Of a stretch of 64,000 bases of DNA, positions 1-9,189 are shown piece by piece. The stretch's first letter is position 1, and the number at the start of each line of letters is the position of its first letter. The stretch is from Accumulibacter sp. (GTDB lineage Bacteria; Pseudomonadota; Gammaproteobacteria; Burkholderiales; Rhodocyclaceae). The stretch is from NCBI RefSeq assembly GCF_036625195.1, contig NZ_JAZKUG010000001.1, forward strand, positions 4,774,001-4,838,000, read 5' to 3'. Both the position numbers and the translations under genes were made by a program. The notes under the pieces were generated by a model. It did not search any database. It worked only from the letters and a program-made list of their open reading frames with translations, and was not told the DNA's origin.

Positions 1-2580
1 CGCAGCGCGGCAAAGGCCCTGTCCGTCGAAAAGACCTGCGTCACGTCGATCGTGCCGTTGAGCTGCGCCGCCACGCTCGAACTGTTGCCGCCGTCCGTCG
101 CCCTCCCCCAGGTGACGACCGAGCCGTCGGCGCGCAGCGCGGCAAAGGCGCCATACTTCGTCGAAAACACCTGCACGACGTCGATCGTCCCGTCGAGCTG
201 CGCCGCCACCGCCGAACTGTTGCCGCCGGACGACGAATCCCCCCAGGTGACGACCGACCCGTCGGCGCGCAGCGCGGCAAAGGCGGACCAGGTCGAAAAC
301 ACCTGCACGACGTCGTTCGTCCCGTCGAGCTGCGCTGCCACGGTGGAACTGCTGCCGCCGTACGACGAATCCCCCCAAGTGACGACCGAACCGTCTTCGC
401 GCAGCGCGGCAAAGGCGACCCATGTCGAAAACACCTGCGTCACGTCGATCGTGCCGTTGAGCTGCGCCGCCACGCTGGAACTGTTGCCGCCCCCCCACGA
501 ATTCCCCCAGGTGACGACCGAGCCGTCTTCGCGCAGCGCGGCAAAGGCGGTGTTTGCGGAAAACACCCGCACGACGTCATTCGTCCCATCGACCTGCGCC
601 GAAACCGCGGAACTGTTGCCGCCGTACGACGAATCCCCCCAAGTGACCACCGAGCCGTCGGCGCGCAGCGCGGCAAAGGCCCTTCCCGTCGAAAACACCT
701 CCGTGACGTCGTTCGTGCCGTCGATCTGCGGTGCCACGGTGGAACTGTTGCCGCCGAACGACGAATCCCCCCAGGTGACCACCGAGCCGTCGGCGCGCAG
801 CGCGGCAAAGGCGACCCATGTCGAAAACACCTGCGTCACGTCGATCGTGCCATCGAGCTGCGCCGCGACCGTGGAGCTGTCGCCGCCAAAGTACGAATCC
901 CCCCAAGTGACCACCGAGCCGTCGGCGCGCAGCGCGGCAAAAGCACCACCTTGCGTCCCACCCGGCGCGTCAAGGGCGCCTTCTTGCGTCGAAAACACCT
1001 CCACGACGTCGTTCGTCCCGTTGAGATCTGCGGCGACGGCTGTGCTGTCGCCGCCGCTGTTCCAATTCCCCCAAGTGATCACCGAGCCGTCGGCGCGCAG
1101 CGCAGCAAAGGCCCACTCCGTCGAAAACACCTGGACGACGTCGTTCGTCCCGTTGAGCTCTGCGGCGAAGTCGCGGCTGTCGCCGCCGGTGCCCCACGCC
1201 CCCCAAGTGACCACCGAGCCGTCGGCGCGCAGCGCCGCAAAAGCACCGTGCGTCGAAAACACCTGCACGACGTCGTTCGTCCCGTCGATCTGCGCCAGCA
1301 ACGCGAAACTGTTGCCGCCGTACGAGGGATACCCCCAGGTGACCACCGAGCCGTCGGCGCGCAGCGCGGCAAAGCCGAGCCCCGTCGAAAACACCTGGAC
1401 GACGTCGTTCGTCCCGTCGAGCTCTCCCGCGACCGCGGAACTGTCGCCACCGTACGACGAATCCTCTCCCCAAGTGACCACCGAGCCGTCGGCGCGCAGC
1501 GCGGCAAAGGCGTAGTCCGCCGAAAACACCTGCGTCACGTCGATCGTGCCGTTGAGCTGCGCCGCCACGCTGGAACTGTCGCCGGCCGAATTCCCCCAGG
1601 TGACGACCGAGCCATCGGCGCGCAGCGCGGCAAAGGCGTGACCCGTCGAAAACACCTGCGTGACGTCGATCGTGCCGTCGAGCTTTGCCGCTACCGCGGA
1701 ACTATCGCCGCCACGGTCCCAATCACCCCAGGTGACCACCGAGCCGTCGGCGCGCAGCGCGGCAAAGGCGCCATACGTCGAAAACACCTGCCTGACGTCG
1801 ATCGTCCCGTCGAGCTTAGCCGCCACCGCGGAACTGTTGCCGCCGCGCGACGAGTCCCCCCAGGTGACGACCGAACCGTCGGCACGCAGCGCGGCAAAGG
1901 CGGCACCCGTCGAAAAAACCTCCAGCACGTCGATCGTCCCGTCGAGCCGCGCCGCGACCGCAACACTGTTGCCGCCGTACGACGAATCCCCCCAGGTGAC
2001 CACCGAGCCGTCGGCGCGCAGCGCGGCAAAGGCCTTATACGTCGAAAACACCTGCGTCACGTCGTTCGTCCCGTCGAGCTGCGCCGCGACCGCGGAACTG
2101 TCGCCGCCGTACGACGCATGCCCCCAGGTGACGACCGAGCCGTCGGCGCGCAGCGCGGCAAAGGCGTTATACGTCGAAAACACCTGCGTCACGTCGATGG
2201 TCCCGTCGAGCTTTGCCGCTACCGCGGAACTGTTGCCGCCGAACGACGAATCCCCCCAAGTGACCACCGAGCCGTCGGCACGCAGGGCGGCGAAGGCGGA
2301 CCAGGTCGAAAACACCTGCACGACGTCGTTCGTCCCGTCGAGCTGCGCCGCCACCGCGGAACTGTTGCCGCCGAACGACGAATCCCCCCAAGTGACCACC
2401 GAGCCGTCGGCACGCAGCGCGGCAAAGGCGCGCCATGTCGAAAACACCTGCACGACGTCGTTCGTCCCGTCGAGCTGCGCCGCGACCGCGGAAGTATCGC
2501 CGCCGCCCCAGAGAACGCCCCAGGTGACCACCGACCCGTCCGCCCGGATCCCCGCAAAAGCATGCTCGTTCCGCCACGCG
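1..2580 (-). repeat. RCC1-like 132-bp coding repeats, gene A block II
   Basis: There are twenty in-frame occurrences of the AFAALRADG-type motif at a spacing of about 132 bp (44 codons). The last one, at the left edge, is cut after AFAALR. The unit near 930-1090 is longer than the others because of an insertion of about 10 codons. Block I of the same gene (about 2640-3963) holds ten more units. Confidence 0.85.
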
Positions 2581-4502
2581 CCCGAGCTGTGTCGGGGAAA
2601 AACCACCGCCACCCGCTCGGTCACCAACACGTCATCGGCAAACGGATCCGCCACCCCGACGACATCCCGCAGCCGGTCCGCGACCGCACTGCTGTCACCA
2701 CCCGCAGCCGCATCGCCCCAGGTGACCAGCGAGCCATCCGCCCGCCGGGCGGCAAAGGCGTTGTTCGTCGAGAACACCTCGCGGACATCGAGCGTCCCGT
2801 CGAGCTTGGCTGCAACCGTCGAGCTGTCGCCGCCGGAGGCTGCCGAGCCCCAGGTCACGACCGAGCCATCGGCGCGCAGCGCGGCAAAGGCGCCGTCGGT
2901 CGCGAACACTTCGGTCACATCGATCGTCCCGTCGAGCGCTCCCGCGACCGGCGAACTGTCGCCGCCCCACGACGAGTTCCCCCAGGTGACGACCGAGCCG
3001 TCGGCGCGCAGCGCGGCAAAGGCGCGCCCGGTCGAGAACACCTGCGTCACGTCGATCGTCCCGTCGAGCAGCGCGGCGACGGCGCTGCTGTCGCCGCCTT
3101 CCCCCGGACTCCCCCAGGTGACGACCGAGCCGTCGGCACGCAGCGCGGCAAAGGCATGCGAGGTCGAGAAGACCTGCACGACGTCGATCGTCCCGTCGAT
3201 CTGCGCCGCGACCGCGCCGGCGTCAGCGCTGTAGGCGGGGGCTCCCCAGACCACCAGCGAACCGTCGCGGCGCAGCGCGACGAAGGCGCCGCCGTTGGCA
3301 AAGACGCGCACGACGTCGATCGTCCCGTCGAGTTGCGCGGCAACGGTAGCGCTGTCGCCGCCATAGGTCGCCGATCCCCAGGTGACGACCGAGCCGTCGG
3401 CACGCAGCGCGGCGAAGGCCTCGCTCGTCGCCGCGACCTGCGTGACGGCGATCGTCCCGTCGAGCTGCGCGGCGACGGCGCTGCTGTCGCCGCCATGGCC
3501 GGAATAGCCCCAGGTGACGACCGAGCCGTCGGCACGACGCGCGGCAAAGGCGCCGGCGCTGGAGCACAGCTCGATCACATCGATCGTCCCGTCGAGCTGC
3601 GCCGCCACCGCGGAACGATTGCCGCCATACACCGAGTGCCCCCAGGTGACGACCGAGCCGTCGGCGCGCAGCGCTGCGAAAGCGAGCTCCGTCGAAAACA
3701 CCCGGGTGATGTCGATCGTGCCGTCGATCTGCGTTGCCACGGCCGAACTGTCGCCGCCCGACGAAGCATCGCCCCAGGTGACGACCGAGCCATCGGCGCG
3801 CAGTGCGGCAAAGGCGGACAGCGTCGAAAACACCTGCCGCACGTCGAGCGCGCCGCCGAGTTGCACCGCGAGCGCGGAACTGTCGCCACCGGAGGCGGCA
3901 TCGCCCCAGGTGACGACCGAGCCGTCGGCGCGCAGGGCGGCGAAGGCTTTTTCGTTGCGCCATTCGCCCAGGCTGTGGCGGGGGAAGGCGATCGGCTGCT
4001 GCGCGATGGTCATGCCGAGCAGGCCGCGCCAGTGCGGCGCGGCGAGCGGTGGCGTGCGCACTTCGCCGACGTCGAGCCGCCAGGCGCCGCCGAGGTCGGC
4101 GTGGCCGACGGGGGTCGAGGAGGCGGCGACCGGGGCGCCGAGGGCTGCGGCGAGGGTTGCGACGAAGGCGCGGCCGCTCTCGCCGTCACCGACGGCGCAG
4201 GCGTAGAGCTGCAGGTCGGCGTCGGCGGCGAGCGAGTCGCCGATCGCGGCGAGGTCGGCGGCGCGCGTGGCGAGCGTGCCGGCATCGACTTCGCCGGCGC
4301 CGAGCCGGATCGCGCCCGGCCGGCCGTGCGCGAGGATGCGGATCGAGGCGACTTCGCCCTGCCCCGCCAGCGCCCGCCGGATCTGCCGCAGGCCGTCGTC
4401 GTCAGCGCCGATCAGGCGCCATGGGTGGTGGGCATCGAGACCCGTCAGCAGTGCCGGCCGATCGGCGACGCGGTGATCGACGAATATCCAGTTGGTGCGC
4501 AT
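1..4502 (-). CDS. Gene A: DUF4347 / RCC1-like repeat giant protein, 3' end off the window
   Basis: The frame stays open from ATG at 4502 to the left edge (1500 codons seen). A CAGGAG Shine-Dalgarno lies 8 nt before the start. Residues 1-165 form a DUF4347 domain with the motifs ILAHGRPGAI (His59) and LQLYACAVGDG (Cys102). RCC1-like 44-residue repeats of the type AFAALRADGSVVTWG follow: ten in block I (about residues 180-620), a cap, then block II, in which 19 complete repeats are visible and the edge cuts the start of the 20th. No RTX part is seen, but the paralogues B, C and H all continue into RTX repeats and a type I secretion tail, so one is expected to the left. It follows B by 200 nt on the same strand and may be co-transcribed with it. 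Positions 2621-4206 are collinear with gene C. There is no signal peptide. Role inferred: secreted or surface protein. The RCC1-like repeats do not imply a Ran-exchange function. Confidence 0.85.
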   Translation of the reverse strand, partial: MRTNWIFVDHRVADRPALLTGLDAHHPWRLIGADDDGLRQIRRALAGQGEVASIRILAHGRPGAIRLGAGEVDAGTLATRAADLAAIGDSLAADADLQLYACAVGDGESGRAFVATLAAALGAPVAASSTPVGHADLGGAWRLDVGEVRTPPLAAPHWRGLLGMTIAQQPIAFPRHSLGEWRNEKAFAALRADGSVVTWGDAASGGDSSALAVQLGGALDVRQVFSTLSAFAALRADGSVVTWGDASSGGDSSAVATQIDGTIDITRVFSTELAFAALRADGSVVTWGHSVYGGNRSAVAAQLDGTIDVIELCSSAGAFAARRADGSVVTWGYSGHGGDSSAVAAQLDGTIAVTQVAATSEAFAALRADGSVVTWGSATYGGDSATVAAQLDGTIDVVRVFANGGAFVALRRDGSLVVWGAPAYSADAGAVAAQIDGTIDVVQVFSTSHAFAALRADGSVVTWGSPGEGGDSSAVAALLDGTIDVTQVFSTGRAFAALRADGSVVTWGNSSWGGDSSPVAGALDGTIDVTEVFATDGAFAALRADGSVVTWGSAASGGDSSTVAAKLDGTLDVREVFSTNNAFAARRADGSLVTWGDAAAGGDSSAVADRLRDVVGVADPFADDVLVTERVAVVFPRHSSGAWRNEHAFAGIRADGSVVTWGVLWGGGDTSAVAAQLDGTNDVVQVFSTWRAFAALRADGSVVTWGDSSFGGNSSAVAAQLDGTNDVVQVFSTWSAFAALRADGSVVTWGDSSFGGNSSAVAAKLDGTIDVTQVFSTYNAFAALRADGSVVTWGHASYGGDSSAVAAQLDGTNDVTQVFSTYKAFAALRADGSVVTWGDSSYGGNSVAVAARLDGTIDVLEVFSTGAAFAALRADGSVVTWGDSSRGGNSSAVAAKLDGTIDVRQVFSTYGAFAALRADGSVVTWGDWDRGGDSSAVAAKLDGTIDVTQVFSTGHAFAALRADGSVVTWGNSAGDSSSVAAQLNGTIDVTQVFSADYAFAALRADGSVVTWGEDSSYGGDSSAVAGELDGTNDVVQVFSTGLGFAALRADGSVVTWGYPSYGGNSFALLAQIDGTNDVVQVFSTHGAFAALRADGSVVTWGAWGTGGDSRDFAAELNGTNDVVQVFSTEWAFAALRADGSVITWGNWNSGGDSTAVAADLNGTNDVVEVFSTQEGALDAPGGTQGGAFAALRADGSVVTWGDSYFGGDSSTVAAQLDGTIDVTQVFSTWVAFAALRADGSVVTWGDSSFGGNSSTVAPQIDGTNDVTEVFSTGRAFAALRADGSVVTWGDSSYGGNSSAVSAQVDGTNDVVRVFSANTAFAALREDGSVVTWGNSWGGGNSSSVAAQLNGTIDVTQVFSTWVAFAALREDGSVVTWGDSSYGGSSSTVAAQLDGTNDVVQVFSTWSAFAALRADGSVVTWGDSSSGGNSSAVAAQLDGTIDVVQVFSTKYGAFAALRADGSVVTWGRATDGGNSSSVAAQLNGTIDVTQVFSTDRAFAAL
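2621..4206. repeat. Segmental duplication, copy 1 (pairs with 24256-25841)
   Basis: This stretch of gene A is collinear with 24256-25841 of gene C at a constant offset of 21635 bp and without indels, as shown by matching frame boundaries at 2621, 3047, 3223, 3963 and 4206. By eye only a few substitutions per 100 bases are present. It covers the end of DUF4347 and the first ten RCC1-like repeats. Confidence 0.85.
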
Positions 4503-4702
4503 TGGGCGGCTCCTGGGTCAGTGGTTCAGGAGCGACCGGGTGGACGCTGCTGCGGCTGGTGCCGCCGGCGACCGGCCCGGCCGCGAACGGCGGGGATGTG
4601 GTGATGCAGAGCCGCGAAGCCGCGCCGGGGCGCCGGTCGCGGCTTGGGCGCGGTGGTGCGGCTGCCGTCGGGCAGCGGGCCGGGCGGGGTGGCGGGCGCG
4701 AT
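4503..4702. other. Intergenic region B-A
   Basis: This 200-nt GC-rich gap separates the B stop from the A start. The only clear signal is the CAGGAG ribosome-binding site of A. The upstream element found before C, D and H is not present, and no convincing terminator is seen, so read-through from B into A is plausible. Confidence 0.5.
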
Positions 4703-7700
4703 TCATGTGACAAGGAAGTCGACATTGGTGAGCGCCAGGCCGGCGGCGAGCGTGGCGATCTGCACCGGGCCGGCGCCGGCGTTGCCATTCGCGTCGTAGT
4801 AGAGCGCGCCGCTGGTGCTGTCGTAGATGAGGTAGTCGTCGGCGTCGGCGGCGGCGGTGAAGCCGGCGCCGGAGCGGAACGAGCTGGCGGCCAGCGGGCC
4901 GTTCGGCAGCGACGCGAAGATCGCGTTCTCGAGTTCGATGGTGTCGTCGACGACGTTGAAGTCGCTGATCGTGTCGCGGTTGGTCGCGGCATTGGGGAGC
5001 GTGTCGAAGCGGAAGGTGTCGGCGCCGAGGCCGCCGCTGAGGGTGTCGTTGCCGTTGCCTCCGCTGAGGAGGTTGGCACCGCCGTCGCCGCTGAGGGTGT
5101 CGGCGTAGGCCGAGCCGACGAGGTTCTCGATGCCGGTGAGGGTGTCGCTGCCGGAGCCGCCGGTCGCGGTGCCGCTGGCGAGGCTGGCGGTGACGCCGCT
5201 GCTGGCGCCGTAGAGGTAGCTGGCGGTGTCGGTGCCGCCGGCGCCGTCGAGGAGGTTGTTGCCGGCGCCGGCGTAGAGGAGGTTGGCGAGGGTGTTGCCG
5301 CTCAGGCTCGCGGCGCCGGTGGCGAGGATGCGGCCGTTGTCGACGTTCGCGCCGAGGGTGTAGGCGGCGAGGTAGCTGAAGACCTGGTCGATGCCGCCGG
5401 TGGTGGGATTGGCGTTGCTTTCGCTGACGCTGTCGCCGGCGTGGTCGACATAGTAGAGGTCGTTGCCGTCGCCGCCGCTCAGGCTGTCGGCATCGGTACC
5501 GCCCCAGAGGGTGTCGTTGCCGGCGCCGCCGTCGAGACTGTCGTTGCCGGCGTTGCCATTGAGGAAGTCGTTGCCCTGGGCGCCGGTGAGGCGGTTGGCG
5601 TTGCCATCGCCGGTGAGGGTGTCGTCGTAGGTGGAGCCGGTGAGGTTCTCGATTCCGGCGAGGGTGTCGCTGCCGGAGCCGCCGGTCGCTTGCGCGCCGG
5701 CAAGGGCGAGGCTGACGCTGACGCCGCTGCCGCTGACGGCGTAGAGGTAGCTGACGGTGTCGTTGCCGCCGGCGCCGTCGAGGAGGTTGTTGCCGGTGCC
5801 GGCGTCGAGGAGGTTGTCGAGGGCGTTGCCGGTGAGGTTCGCGGCGCCGGCGGTGAGGATGCGGCCGTTCTCGATGTGGGCGCCGAGGGTGGTGCTGGCA
5901 AGGTAGCTGAGGACCTGGTCGGTGCCGCCGGTTGCCGGGTTGGCGTTGGTCTCGCTGACGGTGTCGCCGGCGTCGTCGAGGTAGTAGAAGTCGGAGCCGT
6001 CACCGCCGATCAGGCTGTCGGCACCAGTGCCGCCCCAGAGGCGGTCGTTGCCGGCGCCGCCGTCGAGGGTGTCGTTGCCGGCACCGCCATTGAGGAAGTC
6101 GTTGCCTTGCGCGCCACTGAGGCGGTTGGCGTTGCCGTCGCCGGTGAGGGTGTCGTCGTAGGTGGAGCCGGTGAGGTTCTCGATGCCGGCGAGGGTGTCG
6201 CTGCCGGAGCCGCCGGTCGCCTGCGCGCCGGCAAGGGCGAGGCTGACGCTGACGCCGCTGCCGCTGACGGCGTAGAGGTAGCTGACGGTGTCGTTGCCGC
6301 CGGCGCCATCGAGGAGGTTGGCGCCGGTGCCGGCGTCGAGGAGGTTGTCGAGGGCGTTGCCGGTGAGGTTGGCGGCGCCGGTGGCAAGGATGCGGCCGTT
6401 CTCGATGTGCGTGGCAAGGGTGTAGGCGGCGAGGTAGCTGAAGACCTGGTCGGTGCCACCGGTGGCGGGGTTGGCGTCGGTCTCGCTGACGCTGTCGCCG
6501 GCGTCGTCGAGGTAGTAGAAGTCGGAGCCGTCACCACCGACCAGACTGTCGGCACCGCTGCCGCCCCAGAGGCGGTCGTTGCCGGCGCCACCGTCGAGGG
6601 TGTCGTTGCCGGCACCGCCATCGAGGAAGTCGTTGCCACCGGCGCCGCTGAGGAGATTGGCGTTGCCGTCGCCGCGCAGGGTGTCGTCCCAGGTCGAGCC
6701 GCTAAGGTTCTCGATGGCGATCAGGGTGTCGCTGCCCGATCCGCCGGTGGCCTGCGCCCCAGCGATGGCGAGGCTGACGCTGACCCCGCTGGCGGCGCCG
6801 TAGAGGTAGCTGACGGTGTCGTTGCCGCCGGCGCCGTCGAGGAGGTTGGCGCCGCTGCCGGCGTGGAGGCGGTTGTCGAGGTTGTTGCCGGCGAGGTTCG
6901 CGGCACCGGTGGCGAGGATGCGGCCGTTCTCGACATGGGCGCCGAGGGTATAGGCGGCCAGGGTGCTGAAAACCTGGTCGATGCCGCCGCTTGCGGGATT
7001 GGCGTTGGTCTCGTTGACGCTGTCGGCAAGGTGGTCGACGTGGTAGAGGTCGGAACCGTCGCCACCGGTCAGGCTGTCGGCACCAAGGCCACCGTCGAGG
7101 GTGTCGTCGCCGGTACCACCGATCAGGGTGTCGTTTCCGTCGAAGCCGTAGATCCGGTCGTCGCCCGTCCCGCCCGTGAGAGCGGGATCGTTGCCCGGGG
7201 TGCCAGTGATGATCCTTCCGGTCATCGTGGACGTGAAAACATCGTTGGTGAACGGATTGGCCATGCCCACCACGTCGTGCAACTGGCTCGCCACGGCGCT
7301 GCTGTCACCACCATATCCGGCATTCCCCCAAGTCACCACCGAGCCGTCGGCGCGCAGCGCGGCAAAAGCAAGGTCCGTCGAAGACACCTGCGTCACGTCG
7401 ATCGTGCCATCGAGCTTTGCCGCCACGGCGCTGCTGTCGCCGCCACTCCCCCAGGTCACCACCGAGCCGTCGGCGCGCAGCGCGGCAAATGTACCGTAAT
7501 GCGAAAACACCTGCGTCACGTCGGTCGTGCCATCGAGTTTTGCCGCCACGGCGCTGCTGTTGCCGCCACCCGTATTACTCCCCCAGGTCACCACCGAGCC
7601 ATCGGCGCGCAGCGCGGCAAAGGCCGATTCCGTCGAAAAAATCTGCGTGACGTAGATCGTGCCATCGAGTTGTGTCGCGACGGCGCTGCTGTTGCCGCCC

Positions 7701-9148
7701 CTGCTGGCATCCCCCCAGGTGACCACCGAGCCATCGGCGCGCAGCGCGGCAAAAGCCGATTGCGCCGATATCACCTGCGTGACGTCGATCGTGCCATCGA
7801 GTTTTGCCGCCACGGCGCTGCTGTTGCCGCCATCCGTATTACTCCCCCAGGTCACCACAGAGCCGTCGGCACGCAGCGCGGCAAAGGCACCGCCTGTTGT
7901 CGAAACCACCGTCACATCGATCGTACCATCGAGCTTTGCCGCCACGGCGCTGCTGTTGCCGCCACCGAAGGAATCCCCCCAGGTCACCACCGAGCCATCG
8001 GCGCGCAGCGCGGCAAAGGCGTCGTGCGCCGAAAACACCTGCGTGACGTCGATCGTGCCATCGAGTTTTGCGGCCACGGCGCTGCTGTTGCCGCCACCGA
8101 AGGAATCCCCCCAGGTCACCACCGAGCCGTCGGCGCGCAACGCGGCAAAGGCAGCGAAGTTTGAAAACACCTGCGTGACGTCGATCGTGCCATCGAGTTT
8201 TGTCGCCACGGCGCTGCTGTTGCCACCACTGGCAGTCCCCCAGGTCACCACCGAGCCATCGGCGCGCAACGCGGCAAAGGCCGATTTCGCCGAAAACACC
8301 TGCGTGACGTCGATCGTGCCATCAAGCTTCGAAGCCACGGTGCTGCTGTTGCCGCCATTAGTATTGCTCCCCCAGGTCACCACCGAGCCATCGGCGCGCA
8401 GCGCGGCGAAGGCAAATCCCCCTGAAAACACCTGGGTGACGTCGATCGTGCCATCGAGTTTTGCCGCCACGGCGCTGCTGTCGCCACCGGCGTAGGCCGC
8501 CCCCCAGGTTACCACCGAGCCATCGGCGCGCAGCGCGGCAAAGGCATAGAGGTTGTTCCACTCGCCGGCGCTACGAAGATAGTAGGAATGGGCCACCGGC
8601 GTGATCGTCATGCCGAGCAGCCCGTGCCAGCGCGGGTTGTCGAGCGGCGGGGTGCGCAGCTCGCCGACATCGAGCCGCCAGGTTCCCCCGAGGTCGGCAT
8701 GACCCACCGGTTTTGATGAAGCCGAGACTGCGACGCCGCAGGCTTCCGCCAGCGCGCGCACGAAGGCGCGGCCGACGCTCCCCTTGCCGGCTTCGCAGCC
8801 GTAGATCTGCACATCGCCGTCGTCGCCGAGCGCCCGGCCGATCGCCGCGAGTTCCGTGGCATGGGAGGCGAGGCTCTTGCCGGTGAGTTCCCCGGAACCA
8901 ATGCTCAGCGCGCCAGGGCGACCGTGCGCCAGGATGCGGATCGAGGCCAGGTCGCGCCGACCGGCCAGCGAGGCCTGCATCTGCTCCAACCCGTCCCGCG
9001 TGGCGTCGAGCCACACCGGCTCGCAATCGGCGCCCAGGCCAGCGATCAGCGCCGGGTGATCCGCAACGCGCCAATCGATGAAAGCCATCGTTTGCCTGAG
9101 GATGCTGCTGCGGGTCAGGTCCGAGTCGGTCGTTGCCATTCTTGTCAT
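4703..9148 (-). CDS. Gene B: DUF4347 / RCC1-like / RTX protein (1481 aa)
   Basis: Predicted secreted calcium-binding repeat protein. Residues 21-180 form a DUF4347 domain with ILAHGRPGAL (His75) and VQIYGCEAGKG (Cys118). Residues 198-640 hold exactly ten 44-residue RCC1-like repeats ending in a DVVGMANPF cap. From residue 650 RTX nonapeptides (GGxGxDxL) begin, including three copies of a 177-residue super-repeat with a 531-bp period. The last residues, ALTNVDFLVT, match the C-terminal tails of the other RTX genes here and act as the presumed type I secretion signal. The start is uncertain: ATG at 9148, ATG at 9139 (MATTDSDL) and an internal Met21 that aligns with the starts of A, C and H are all in frame. 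None has a strong Shine-Dalgarno, probably because an insertion sequence ends only about 23 bp upstream and has replaced the native leader. Confidence 0.88.
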   Translation of the reverse strand: MTRMATTDSDLTRSSILRQTMAFIDWRVADHPALIAGLGADCEPVWLDATRDGLEQMQASLAGRRDLASIRILAHGRPGALSIGSGELTGKSLASHATELAAIGRALGDDGDVQIYGCEAGKGSVGRAFVRALAEACGVAVSASSKPVGHADLGGTWRLDVGELRTPPLDNPRWHGLLGMTITPVAHSYYLRSAGEWNNLYAFAALRADGSVVTWGAAYAGGDSSAVAAKLDGTIDVTQVFSGGFAFAALRADGSVVTWGSNTNGGNSSTVASKLDGTIDVTQVFSAKSAFAALRADGSVVTWGTASGGNSSAVATKLDGTIDVTQVFSNFAAFAALRADGSVVTWGDSFGGGNSSAVAAKLDGTIDVTQVFSAHDAFAALRADGSVVTWGDSFGGGNSSAVAAKLDGTIDVTVVSTTGGAFAALRADGSVVTWGSNTDGGNSSAVAAKLDGTIDVTQVISAQSAFAALRADGSVVTWGDASRGGNSSAVATQLDGTIYVTQIFSTESAFAALRADGSVVTWGSNTGGGNSSAVAAKLDGTTDVTQVFSHYGTFAALRADGSVVTWGSGGDSSAVAAKLDGTIDVTQVSSTDLAFAALRADGSVVTWGNAGYGGDSSAVASQLHDVVGMANPFTNDVFTSTMTGRIITGTPGNDPALTGGTGDDRIYGFDGNDTLIGGTGDDTLDGGLGADSLTGGDGSDLYHVDHLADSVNETNANPASGGIDQVFSTLAAYTLGAHVENGRILATGAANLAGNNLDNRLHAGSGANLLDGAGGNDTVSYLYGAASGVSVSLAIAGAQATGGSGSDTLIAIENLSGSTWDDTLRGDGNANLLSGAGGNDFLDGGAGNDTLDGGAGNDRLWGGSGADSLVGGDGSDFYYLDDAGDSVSETDANPATGGTDQVFSYLAAYTLATHIENGRILATGAANLTGNALDNLLDAGTGANLLDGAGGNDTVSYLYAVSGSGVSVSLALAGAQATGGSGSDTLAGIENLTGSTYDDTLTGDGNANRLSGAQGNDFLNGGAGNDTLDGGAGNDRLWGGTGADSLIGGDGSDFYYLDDAGDTVSETNANPATGGTDQVLSYLASTTLGAHIENGRILTAGAANLTGNALDNLLDAGTGNNLLDGAGGNDTVSYLYAVSGSGVSVSLALAGAQATGGSGSDTLAGIENLTGSTYDDTLTGDGNANRLTGAQGNDFLNGNAGNDSLDGGAGNDTLWGGTDADSLSGGDGNDLYYVDHAGDSVSESNANPTTGGIDQVFSYLAAYTLGANVDNGRILATGAASLSGNTLANLLYAGAGNNLLDGAGGTDTASYLYGASSGVTASLASGTATGGSGSDTLTGIENLVGSAYADTLSGDGGANLLSGGNGNDTLSGGLGADTFRFDTLPNAATNRDTISDFNVVDDTIELENAIFASLPNGPLAASSFRSGAGFTAAADADDYLIYDSTSGALYYDANGNAGAGPVQIATLAAGLALTNVDFLVT
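5080..7080 (-). repeat. 531-bp RTX super-repeats in gene B
   Basis: Marker sequences for the NDFLNGGAGNDTLDGG segment occur at about 5560, 6091 and 6622, exactly 531 bp (177 codons) apart. Each unit runs through a TLGAHIENGRILATGAANL strand, a VSYLYG..SGVSVSLA..AGAQATGG segment and two to four RTX nonapeptides. The same unit recurs in C, D, E, F, G, H and K. Confidence 0.8.
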
Positions 9149-9171
9149 TCCATGTTGAAAAATTTACTAAG

Positions 9172-9189
9172 GAGCCTCTTGCAAAACTC
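9172..9189 (+). repeat. IS terminal inverted repeat, B-proximal
   Basis: GAGCCTCTTGCAAAACTC is the perfect inverse of 10647-10664. Confidence 0.9.

Noticed and set aside
1..2580. CRISPR-like or satellite interpretation of the 132-bp repeats
   Set aside because: The repeats are in frame, contiguous without spacers, and encode conserved RCC1-like units.
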